Shown: piece after piece, positions 47,261-57,768 of the stretch
How the letters are laid out: each line of letters begins with the position of its first letter
Numbering within the stretch: position 1 is the stretch's first letter
DNA from: Chrysoperla carnea
Lineage: Eukaryota > Arthropoda > Insecta > Neuroptera > Chrysopidae
Length of the DNA stretch: 64,000 nt
Assembly (NCBI RefSeq): GCF_905475395.1
Contig: NC_058337.1
Location: 102,418,368 to 102,482,367, forward strand
Reading direction: 5' to 3'
Made by a program: the position numbers and the translations under genes
Notes under the pieces: generated by a model
What the model saw: only the letters and a program-made list of their open reading frames with translations
Database searches by the model: none
What the model was told of the DNA's origin: nothing

Positions 47261-48297
47261 ATGATGGCTGATTTGAAAAAAGTTTTTTAAGCCGAACACA
47301 ACGGATATGAAAGTTTGATTCCCTAAAACTTGTTTTCACTTAAAATGATTTAAAAGTAGTTGAATCTAGTAATCTTCTGTTAAATTAAGCGCAACAAAAA
47401 ATACATGCACACACACCAGAAGGGGTTTAAAATCAATAGTCACAGCAATTTCGCTGTCGGCATTTATTTTATTTATCATGTATTTTTCTATACAATAATC
47501 TCAGTAACCCGATACCCCCTGGATTCTACTGCACTTATTTAAAGATCTAGATAGATTTTTCGACCCAATACTCGGGTATCGGTGGTCATCATGGAAAGTC
47601 AAGTTGTTTTAAATAATTACATATATTTTTAATGTTTTGTACAATATTTTTAATTATCGGAAAAATTTTGAAGTTGTACATTGTAGTTATGAAAATCTTT
47701 GTATAAATATAAAAAAAATTAAAATTAATAATTAAAAAACGTATTTACATCACACATAATAAAAACAAACAAAAAAAATTATTTCAAAAAATACGATAAT
47801 TTTAACTGGCCTATGTATCGTGTCTCTACGAAAAATTTCTTTTATTCTTTAATCAAATCTTTCTGAATGTTTAAATCTAATCTATACCAATCATCTTAGC
47901 CCGTTGAATTTCCATCATGAATGCAATAGAACTTCAGTGCAACGACGACGGTGGTTGTAGTATTTTTTCCTCAAAATATTTTAGTTATTAGTCGTAGGCT
48001 ACAAGCAAAAAAATTCATTCCTTGCATTCTATAACTTAGGATTAAAATAAGCGTAGAGAAACAGGCAAGAAGAAAAAAAAATTAAACGGTGGAGATGAAT
48101 AAGAGCGTAAATTGTGCGACAACTTGTTTACAAGACTGACCAACTAAAATATTCTTGTTTTTGTATATCTAATTTAATGCAGGTTTTCATGTAAGGAGTC
48201 AGGGACGGCAAGTCCCAAAAATTTTTAATTTAGTACTACATAAAATTGTTTTTTAAATCTACAACATATTATTGCATTGTTAAAACTACTTCAAATG
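47261..48297. other. Gene-free AT-rich DNA
   Basis: I see no gene, RNA or recognised repeat here. Confidence 0.4.
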
Positions 48298-48528
48298 AGT
48301 GTGAGAGAGAACAAATACATTAATCAATGCGTACAAGAAAGATACTATTATATGTATGCTTGTATGTGTTTGTAGCTATGACTGACTAGTGACTAGTGCA
48401 TTTAGTCTCTATTACTACTGTTCAGAGACCAAATGCATTAGTCAATCATAACTACAAACACATACAAGCAAACATATAATAGTATCTTTCTTATACACAT
48501 TGCTTAATGTTTATATACTCTCTCACAC
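48298..48528. mobile_element. Foldback miniature element
   Basis: The arms of about 100 bases (left GTGTGAGAGAG ... AAGAAAGATACTATTATATG; right the inverted same words) make a near-complete hairpin, with a spacer around 48405. A related half-copy (GTGTGAAAGAGTACATACAC) is in Ptpa intron 3 near 15571. Confidence 0.8.
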
Positions 48529-49112
48529 TTATTGATGTACTATGGGAAATTATATAAAAACAATTTGTATAAGAACTCATTGATTAATCACTGTTCGGTG
48601 CTTTTTTGATTATGTTAATTTAGCTTATTTGCTTACGTAATACACTACATTTAGGCATGGTAAATATATCGATAATCTGTGAGATCGATATTTCTCATCC
48701 CTACCTGTGCTTACCTGTATAATGGTATGTGGAACAGGCGAGTAAATTCGAATTAGTGAATGGTCGCCATATCATAAGAATAAACTTCATTTGTTTATTA
48801 TAAGGGCCTTATATAAATAATTTTAAAAAAACTGCTTGTTTAGATTTAGTCTATTATGAAGCTTATTTTAGTTTTTCACAGGTAAAAACATAAAATACTT
48901 ATTAATATTTCGGTTTTGTGCGAATTTTAGCCAATGTTAATTTGTGAAGTTCAGTTAATGCTGTTTTATCCAGATTAAAAATCAATACATAATTTATGTA
49001 AAATACAAATAAGAGGTATGACGTATTATATTTGGTTATAAAAATTAAATTGAACATAAATACTTGGCACACATAAATAAATTAAAATTAAATATAAAAA
49101 ATATTGAGGTAA
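48529..49112. other. 3' flank of the calumenin-type gene
   Basis: AT-rich. It likely holds the 3' UTR of the minus-strand gene starting at 51308. Nothing else is recognised. Confidence 0.4.
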
Positions 49113-51308
49113 CTATAATTCATCATGATCAATTTTATGTAAATGTTCACCATAATCGGTTGCTTCACTGCCTACAAATATTTCATGGTGTTCGATAATT
49201 TCATCAAATGATAATAAATTATCAACGTCGTCGTCAGATGATGCAAATAAATGATCAACTTCTTCTTCAGCAATATCTCTATAAAAAAAATTCAAATTTG
49301 ATTCAAAAAAGTATAAAGCAGTTAATTCTTAGTAGTTCATGGGTCTTGAGAAGTGTGTACAATCGGAAAACGGTTCCAAATCTAAATTTACCATTTTTTT
49401 AAATCTATAAATTTCCAAAAACTCAAACGTGGGCAAGGTCAAAAATTGGACTCGTAGGACGGAATTATGAAAAAAAAAATTGAGATTGCTTCAACAAGGA
49501 ATCAAAGGCTGTACATTTGATTGTGAACTACTTCTAGAATGTTTGTATTACTTATGGCGAACGTTTAATTTTGGAGCGTGTCATATCGATAGCAAAATCT
49601 ATTGATAATATTTAAGAAATCTATTACAAATCCACCCAACTGATTTACTTAATCGGTTGATCTACCCAACTGATTTGCTTAATGATTTTTAAATGGAATA
49701 TATTGATAAATAGAAGGTATGTCGTAGATTGGCGCTAGTTCTTGGCTATACAAATTTCTATAGACTATCAGTCCAGCAAAGGTAGTATATTTTGTCTGAG
49801 TTATATTCATATGTCACAGAAAAATCAAACTTTCCACACTAGTTGTACAAACTACAATCATAATTTTTCAAATACGTTAAACTTACTCATTACTTGGAGC
49901 AATCCATGCTAAAATTTCACCACTATCTAAGTGAGCATCTTTATTCTTGTCGAATTCATTAGAAAAACGTTCTTTTTCACCAAGTATCCATTCTTTGTTC
50001 TGTTCAGCACCACGCTCACCAATAAACTCTTGAAAATCGATAAATCCATCTTTATTAACATCTTTATCACGTAGTGTATGGCGTAAAATAATTGCTAACG
50101 TTTCGGGATGCTCTTCCGGACGATTGAATATTACGAATTCATGATGCTCTAGATAACCATCTTTATTCAAATCAGCTGCATTGAATGTTTCTTTGTCATC
50201 ATCAATTAACTAAAACATAAAAACTAGACTTTATTTCTCGAATCGAAAGTTTTATTCAAGGAGCTAGGCCATTTTTTGCAGTCGATGGAGGTCGAAGTCT
50301 GCATTAAGTTTATTTTATTTGTTTTTATAGGAAGGCTGTAAAACAATTTGTATAAGCAAATGATGAAGGGATTTTTTACCCTCCTTTTAAATGAAAAAGA
50401 TTTTTGGCCATTTTATAGTAAAGTTGGCCATTTCCGAGTTATAAACAGTTTAATCATAGAAAAAAAACTATTAGTCAGGATGTACATTTTAAATGTTGAC
50501 TTAAAAATTCAGGATTAATTTCAGCTAACATTCTTAACTCCCTAAGAAGTGGGCTTATTTATATACAGTCTCTCTTATCTGATAAAATGTTTGAATAAAC
50601 TTAACAATCGACGCATTTCAGCTTGATATCTCTTTTCGTTTTTCAGTTATCGTGTCGACAGACAGACGGACAACCGAAAATGGACTAATTAGGTGATTTT
50701 GTAGCATAAAATTTGCTCCTAAGAAAGGCTTAATTTGATTTTAACATCTGCTATAAATATTTACCTGTCCTACTTCTTCCTCTGAACTGCCTGTGTAATC
50801 CATTAAATATTCTTTCCACGTAATACGTCCATCTTGATTTTCGTCAATATCTTCGAAACGTTCCTCTGCGTCTTCTTCTGAAAGATTTCTAAAAAAATTA
50901 CATCGCTAATAAATTATCAATTTTCTTAAACTTATATTAAAATTATATTTCTTACTTAAATGATCGAATGATCCACGCTTTTAATTCATTACGATCAATA
51001 TGTTGATCGTTATTTAAATCCATCTTTTTTACTAAAACTAATAGACGTTTCTTCGCTTCTTCTGGTGGTAACGTATCATATTCTTCTGCCTCTTTAGAAC
51101 TACCTAATATAGCTTCGTGATCAAACTCTACGTTATGTGAGCCATCATCGCCAAGATGATTATGATCCCTAGGTTTGAAACTTCCATCTTCTTCACGTTC
51201 TAAATTCCTTGAGTGAGGATGTAAATGTGCCGATGCAGGTGTACAATTCACATAGTTAATTACAGTAATTGCAACAATTACTATAAGTTTTAGTGTAAAA
51301 CGATGCAT
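49113..51308 (-). CDS. Calumenin/reticulocalbin-type (CREC) EF-hand protein of the secretory pathway
   Basis: This is a low-affinity calcium-binding protein of the ER and Golgi lumen. Four exons (50956-51308, 50765-50888, 49887-50209, 49113-49278) give 321 residues, typical of the family. Residues 1-23 form a signal peptide (MHRFTLKLIVIVAITVINYV then NC). EF-hand loops follow: DLNNDQHIDRNE, DENQDGRITWKE, DLNKDGYLEHHE, DVNKDGFIDFQE, DKNKDAHLDSGE, and a degenerate sixth around DDDVDNLLSFDE. The C-terminus HDEL is an ER-retrieval signal. The start was chosen at MHRF rather than an upstream in-frame ATG because it places the hydrophobic core correctly. The fly counterpart is probably scf, but reticulocalbin and calumenin cannot be separated here. 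A 580-base-repeat fragment lies in intron 2. Confidence 0.92.
50611..50707 (-). repeat. 580-base repeat, core fragment
   Basis: Only the middle survives (on the minus strand, from CACCTAATTAGTCCATTTTC through the GTCC/GTCT run and GACACGATAACTGAAAAACG to AGATATCAAGCTGAAA). It lies in an intron of the calumenin-type gene. Confidence 0.65.
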
Positions 51309-52090
51309 CTTATCTGTAAATATGTGTTTTATATATTTCAATGTACGAAATCAAGTGCCTAGATTTGAATAACTGAACAGCTCAGCAAAAACTGTTTTAA
51401 ATAAATTGCTAAATAAACAAAAACAGGTATTTCGTAATCGAACAAATAATAAACCATTTGAATTTAAAGCAAATACGTGTCTTTATTAAAACTTATATCA
51501 ATTAAAAATTATTTAGAATAAATATATATATATATAAATATGACTGTGATTTTAAGATAGTAACCTTTGTTTTTAACTAAGAATATTTTATAAATTATTT
51601 ATTTCATTAATTTTTATATATAAACGGAACAATTACCTTTTATAATTAATACCGTATTATTAAATAAAAAATATGAAATATTTACAATAATAAGTTAAAT
51701 ATGAATAAAGAATACCAAAAATGATATATTAGAAAATACGGATTCCATTATATAAACAAAGCACTATTCGGAGATTGGCAGTACACTGTACCTAATTTAT
51801 AAAGCGGTTAATATAAATTTCGATTAAATTCATTTCATTTATTTGTATTTTTTTATAAACATTAAACTAATTAGAAATAAAATAAAATCTAAATTTTATT
51901 TTCTAGCATTTTTTTCTTATAAAAAAAAAAGTTTGTGAAATTTGTTTGAAAAAAATGGGATTCACTAATATCTCTCTTTTCGTTGCATTTCTGGAATCAA
52001 AAAGTTGGTTTAAAAAATCCTTAAAATCAAATTAAGAAGGATCTAATAGAGCTTAGAGTAGTGTTGGAATGTGCCCTTTAAGATTTATAT
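51309..52090. other. Upstream region of the calumenin-type gene
   Basis: AT-rich. It should carry the promoter of the minus-strand gene. No other feature is recognised. Confidence 0.4.
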
Positions 52091-52544
52091 AGGGGGCGTC
52101 CATGAATTACGTGAGATGATTAAGGGGAGGAGGGGGTCGAGTCAAATATCATCTAATCTCACGTTGGGGAGAGGGGGGGTCTCGACAAATATCACGCAAT
52201 TTTTTTTTCTGATTGAAACAAAAAAATATTATACTATTTTGTTGAATTTAATCCAAATTGCATGTACATGTTTAAAATTTAATCTTAAGCGTTAACGTAA
52301 TATGATTACGATTATTCACTAATTCGTTCGGAAAAAAATTATTTCATTCATACTTTTCATTTCATTTTTCTTTTTACAATAAACAATCTAACGCGTTTAC
52401 GTAATAAACCCACATTCTGAAAAATCTCACGTGAGTTTGGGGGACGGGGGAGGGGGTTGACTAAAACCTCACGACATCTCACCAAGGGGAGAGGGAGGGA
52501 CAGAAAATTTAAAAAAACACCTCACGTAATTTATGGACGCCCCC
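52091..52544. mobile_element. Miniature element with GGGGGCGTCCATRAATTACGTGAG termini
   Basis: The left end GGGGGCGTCCATGAATTACG and the inverted right end GGGGGCGTCCATAAATTACG match over at least 24 bases. G-rich sub-terminal tracts follow on both sides (GGGGAGGAGGGGG; inverted CCCTCCCTCTCCCC). It is about 454 bases with no transposase; TA is present on both flanks. Elements with this 'GGGCGTCCATAAATTACG' start are common in insect genomes, from memory; the superfamily is uncertain. Confidence 0.7.
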
Positions 52545-53234
52545 ATACCAAACTTGAGACATTTATCTTAATTTGTAAAACTTTTCCTTACATATAATGA
52601 CTTCTTTTTAAGTGAGCTCGTTCGAAACAACTTCTAGTCCTGCTAAGGAATCCAGACATTTTCCGTAATCGATTGTTTTACTTAAGTTTTTATAAGTATT
52701 TTTATGCGTAAATACAATTTTAGAAGAGAAAAGAAAAGTTTTTAAACACTTTATATTGTTTTTTTGTGAAGATACGGCCTTAGATATTCCCTTTGCGCGA
52801 GGCCTGTACCATTTGCTACTCTGGCTACATGGCTAATCCATGAATGCGTAGATAGATATACGCTATAAAGAGTAGTAAGTGCGACTTGATTTTAACGCAC
52901 TGCGTCAATTCAGAGAAATATCATCTATCTATTTTGTATAAAAAATGCCTCTGAAGGGTATTGAGCATTGAATATATAGCCCTAACATCAATGGTACGGA
53001 GACCATCACTTTGTTAGTTTCCTTAAATTGACGACGTCACAATTTTTCTAAGGTTTCGTATTTAGATGAGCAGTTGGATTGAACGTTAATGTTCGCTCAA
53101 AATTATCGTTTACCGCGTTGTTCGTTTGTTTAGTAAGTAAACATATAACACTAAATAAATTGATTAGGTACTCTACAAACTTATTGTATAATTATTAACT
53201 TGAAGTTTCTAAAATATCTGGTTAAATGATATTT
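52545..53234. other. Gene-free DNA upstream of Rpb3
   Basis: I see no gene or clear repeat here. Confidence 0.4.
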
Positions 53235-53360
53235 TTATCCCCCTAACTAAAAAAAGGGGTCTTATTATAAGTTTGATCACTATGTGTGTGTGTCTGTCTG
53301 TTTGTGGCATCGTAGCGCCAAAACGAATGAACCGATTTTGATTTGAGCAAAAACGCAGTA
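53235..53360. repeat. Dispersed repeat with GTCTGTCTGTTTGTGGCATCG core
   Basis: AAGGGGTCTTATTATAAG, then TGTGTGTGTGTCTGTCTG, TGTGGCATCGTAGCGCC, AAAACGAATGAACCG and ATTTTGATTTGAG in order. This matches, from memory, a repeat start seen very widely in arthropod genomes. It is only the first ~120 bases. The class is unknown. Confidence 0.5.
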
Positions 53361-53676
53361 ACCCAGCAACCAAATTTATTGATAAACACAGACAAATAGA
53401 TAAATAGTAAATGATGGTAGTGATAAATTAACACAGTTGGTACTTTAAGCCGCTACAAAATAGGGAATATTCATGTATTTTTGAGCCCCTTGGTAGAATT
53501 ATTAGACACAAGCCCTATGTCGGTCTATTTTTATGAATGTCTGTGGTAATATTGTATTAGTGAATTAATGATTGTATTGGAAGTTTATTGAAATTTTTGT
53601 TTTGAAAAAATAGTGTTTCGAGTTTCATAATTAATTAAAAACTACGAAATTTTCTTCGTTTAGTTGTACAAACAAA

Positions 53677-56016
53677 ATGCCTTATTGTAATCAACCAACT
53701 GTTCATATAACAGATTTAACTGACGAAAATGTCAAGTTTTACGTGGAAGATACTGAATTAAGGTTAGATTTTTAATCGCATTCATAATAAACGATAAGTA
53801 AAATTTTAATTATTATTTATACTTTAGTGTTGCCAACAGTATGCGGCGTATTTTCATTGCTGAAACACCGACATTAGCCATTGATTGGGTTCAGTTAGAA
53901 TCAAATTCAACTGTATTAAGCGATGAATTTCTAGCCCACCGAATTGGGCTTATACCATTAATTTCAGACGAAGTTGTGGATCGATTACAATATCCAAGGG
54001 TTTGTTTCATTTTTTTTGTTTTGTTTATTTTTATATACCGACTCGGTAATTAATCAGTTCCGTGATATACAATAATAAGGGTTCCTGCCTGGCATAATTA
54101 TAAATTATCCGTATTTTCGTTAAGTTTTCGACTTGTATATAATTAGAAAAAAACGCAAAATGGAAAACAATGTTAGAAAAATAATTTTTTGACGTTTGCC
54201 AAAATGGAAAGGCAGCCATTTTATTCTGCTTACATGTTAAATTTATCAAATTTATAAAGCAGTATTCAGGCCCGGATTAACCCCTAACGGGGCCCCAGGC
54301 AACCAACAGTTTGGGGACCCATTTTTTTCACGTCCGTTCCCTTCTTTTTTCGATTAAAAAATACATACTTATATCTTTCATAAAAATTTTATTGTCACAA
54401 TATAATAATATCAATAAAATTACTATCTACATTTGAACATGTCGTTTTCTACATTTGTTTTTCGGCAAATTCATCAATTATATTATCAATATCGATTTTG
54501 TTCAATAAATCTGACTCAATGCAAAGTATACCTAACATCTCGAGTCGCTCTTGTCGTGTTGTAGCTCTTTCAGCAGGTTTGATTCTTTTTAATTGCGAGA
54601 AGGATCGTTCGGCAGAGCAATTTGTGATCATAAATTCATCATTCTAGTTGAAATTTCCGCTTGAAGGCTTCTACACCCTCTGTTACAAAAATAACCGAAA
54701 TTTTTCAAAATAAAAACAACCAGTGTACATTTTGAGATAAATTCTTTTTTATTATTTAATATACTCTCCTTTCACTTCGATACACTTCTTTGCACGCTCA
54801 TACAATTTGTCAAATGAGTCGTAAATATCCTTTTTATGAACCTTGTCTAGTTCGTCGCCTTTTGAATGCGGTCAATTGTGTTTTATTTATTTGAGTAAAA
54901 TTTATTTTCAGTTCTGATTATATTTTTCTTTCACTCCCTAGAATTTTATGTTTGTAAGGAAATTTTAGAAGTCTTTTTCATTTTTCGGGGGCCCCCTAAA
55001 ATCGAGGGCCCCAGGCAACTGCCTATTCTGCCTACTCGTTAATCCGGCCCTGGCAGTATTCCACACCATGTAATAAGTGAAATACAGCCAGTAACAAGTT
55101 TAAGGGTTTTGTGATTACGCCCCTGCGATTTACTAACGACCGAATTACTTAGAATGCTTCAAGCTTTGCTTTCAAACGTACATTAATTATAATTTTTTTT
55201 AAATTAGGATTGTTTATGTGCTGACTTTTGTACGGAATGCAGTGTTGAATTCACATTAGATGTAAGATGTACGGACGAACAAACACGTCATGTAACTACA
55301 GCTGATTTAAAATCAAGTGATCCTCGCGTTCTACCAGTAACATCAAAACATCGTGATGATGAAAGCAGTGATTATGGAGAAACAGATGAAATACTAATTA
55401 TTAAACTACGTAAAGGACAGGAATTAAAAATGCGTGCGTATGCTAAAAAGGGATTTGGTAAAGAGCACGCTAAATGGAATCCTACAGCTGGTGTCTGTTT
55501 TGAATATGATCCGGATAATTCAATGAGGCACACATTGTTTCCAAAACCAGATGAATGGCCAAAAAGTGAATATACCGAATTAGATGACGATGAATGTTAG
55601 TAAACAGTTTTATTTTCAATTTTTTTATTCAAAATATGTTTTTATATAGAACTATTTTCATTAGAAAAAAATGGTTTTTCAATTTTCTGGAAGAAAAGTC
55701 AAAGCCAAAACTCAACAAATTCAAGTTGACTAAAATATTTTAGTATTTCATGTCCAAATAACCCACACTAAACCAATTTGAGTGAAAACAATATTAATCT
55801 ATTTGAATTATATGATATTAATTTTTCGTTTCAGATGAAGCACCATATAATTGGGAAGCAAAACCAAATAAATTTTATTATAATGTGGAATCTGCTGGTG
55901 CATTAAAACCAGAAAATATCGTTCTAATGGGAATCGCAGTACTTATTAATAAATTGTCAAATCTACAAACACAATTAAGTCATGAACTACAAATAGATGC
56001 TCTTGCAATTCAATAA
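53677..56016 (+). CDS. Rpb3: DNA-directed RNA polymerase II subunit RPB3
   Basis: This is the alpha-like subunit that pairs with Rpb11 as the assembly platform of RNA polymerase II. Four exons (53677-53762, 53828-53999, 55208-55595, 55835-56016) sum in phase to 275 residues, identical in length to the human protein. The alpha-type dimerisation motif is [20 protein letters not shown] (30-49), followed by [13 protein letters not shown]. The zinc-loop cysteines are in [11 protein letters not shown] (87-97; CxCx3CxxC). The C-terminal [19 protein letters not shown] helix closes the domain. Intron 2 is swollen to 1.2 kb by a hAT element; the other introns are short. The start ATG gives the family N-terminus [20 protein letters not shown]. 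It is head to head with the calumenin-type gene, 2.4 kb away. Confidence 0.97.
54267..55052 (-). mobile_element. hAT element remnant with exact 8-base target duplication
   Basis: The element is flanked on both sides by GCAGTATT (54259-54266 and 55053-55060), the 8-base duplication expected of hAT. Its ends are CAGGCCCGGATTAAC and, inverted, CAGGGCCGGATTAAC. On the minus strand a 60-codon frame (54449-54631) encodes the transposase C-terminal dimerisation region: [20 protein letters not shown], then [19 protein letters not shown]. The rest of the transposase is absent, so it is non-autonomous. A mariner-like fragment is nested inside (about 54670-54880). It lies in intron 2 of Rpb3, antisense. 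Confidence 0.85.
54670..54880 (-). mobile_element. Mariner-like fragment nested in the hAT element
   Basis: CTACACCCTCTGTTACAAAA looks like a mariner terminus. On the minus strand a short frame [20 protein letters not shown] followed by a stop resembles the C-terminal end of a mariner transposase. Only this end is present. The family call is tentative. Confidence 0.45.
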
Positions 56017-57098
56017 GCCAATGCATGATGTTCATTATAACGCCAGACAATAGCGAAGTTTGGCACTCTTGTTCGCATTGCACTAAATTACAGGAGTTTT
56101 TTAATTGTGTTCAGTATTATATTCTGGATTTAAAACTTCAAAATCTCTATAAATTTCAGTCAGGCATAAGTCACCATCTTGAAAAAGCTATCGTTATTCA
56201 TGCCCATACCTTTCGCCTATTTGTTTTTGTAATTTTTTTTTCAAAAAACGCACGCGATAGAGTCAAAAGTTTGTTAAATGAGACCATAAGACTTAAACGG
56301 TAAGTTTTATAAAAAAAATTACTTGAGAAAAAAGATGGACACAGGAGTATTTAATATTTTAATGTTTATAATAAAGATTAGTATGTTTTTTGTCCTTAAT
56401 TGTACGGTTACTGAGATATAGGATAAGGTAGGGAGTGTTTTTTCAAAATAGTAACTATGTCGGATCATAATTTGTACGGTTTATGATCTTATACTCAGTA
56501 CGTGATACTAAATCTGATTAAAAAATAAAATAATTTAGTGCAATAAAATATTGCCCATTTATTACCGATCTAAATAGATACATTCATATTTTAGTTTTTA
56601 ATTTTTTTCCATTATATTTGTAATGATATTGAAATAATAAAGGTAATTATAGTTTTATTATTGGTTAATAATTTAATTTTTTACTCAAACGAAGCAAAAA
56701 AAGGTGTAATACAAGAGACGGTGTGAGATCCACGGAAGAAAGGCGTATGTGTGCGTTAAAATTTTTGTATGTAGTCCTCAATTTTAATCGTATTTTAAAA
56801 ATCAATTTCAGCAAAAGGAGTGTAAATTATACAGGGTTCTTAAAATCGCGTCGTCATTTGGCAGAAAAAAGATAATTTTTTATACCTAATGCAGAACGTC
56901 CCGTACAACAAGAACTTTCCGAAGAGATAGCTTACTCTTATTATCGTCGAAAATAGTTCCCCTAGTAGTGTACGAAGAAAAATGTCTTTACTTTATTGGT
57001 TAAAAATAGTACCCATAACTCCTTAACTATTGGATCTTGGGCAAAAGTATAAAAGGCACAATACGCTCTTAAGCTATGTCCATCGAGTCAGGGGACAC
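56017..57098. other. Gene-free stretch with a repeat fragment
   Basis: The Rpb3 3' flank. An open frame at 56025-56303 is not convincing. From about 56831 (TACAGGGTTCTTAAAATCGC) to 57098 the sequence is less AT-rich and starts with TACAGGGT, like a DNA-element terminus, but no opposite end is seen. Confidence 0.4.
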
Positions 57099-57340
57099 CT
57101 TATATAAAAAGAATAAAGATGTTTGTTTGTTTTTAATTGACAAACTCAAAAACTACTGGACTGATTTTAAAAATTAATTCACCCATATAAAGCTACATTA
57201 TCGACAAGCAACATGGGGCGTATTTTATTTTCAAAAAACAACAGGGTTTCGCACCAAATATTAAAACCCCTGAAGTTGTGACCAAAAATGGGAATAAATG
57301 AAGTTGAAATCGTTCAGGGAAGCTGGTGCGAAACTGCTAG
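57099..57340 (+). mobile_element. Short Helitron-like non-autonomous element
   Basis: It starts CCTTATATAAAAAGAATAAAG with a TGTTTGTTTGTTT run and AACTACTGGACTGATTTTAA, and ends GCTGGTGCGAAACTGCTAG|T. The terminal GAAATCGTTCAGGGAAGCTGG is closely shared with the Helitron-like end at 62004-62043. There is no coding content. The 5' TC is not perfect, so the left boundary is approximate. Confidence 0.5.
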
Positions 57341-57768
57341 TATTAGGATTTTTGTTTGAATATGACGATTAACTGTTTTATCATAAAGACGGGTTGAGGT
57401 ATAAATAAATCAATTTATTTAAAAAAAATTAATATATTTTTGTAAATCTATTACAATTTATATTACCGGTAAAGAGATTTCTTAATTACTTATAATGTTT
57501 TTATCATTCTTTAATAATGATAAAAAGGACAACATCAATCATTAGGATACTTAAACAACATAATAAATTAACAATTCGTGAAATATAAATAATTTAATTT
57601 GGACATTTGAAATTTCTTGTAAATTGTACTCGAGGTTTTGGTTGTCATAGTATATATACGACCGTGATATATAAAAATTAAGATAATTATTAATTTTTGT
57701 TTATTAATCTTAAAAATATTTATACAGTCTTAAGTTCATATTTAATAAATATAATTTGTTCGCTTTAA
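57341..57768. other. Rbm18 3' flank
   Basis: AT-rich. It probably contains the Rbm18 3' UTR. Nothing else is seen. Confidence 0.4.

Noticed and set aside
56025-56303. 92-codon frame just after Rpb3
   Set aside because: It starts 9 bases after the Rpb3 stop, in 3' UTR-like sequence, with no recognisable domain.
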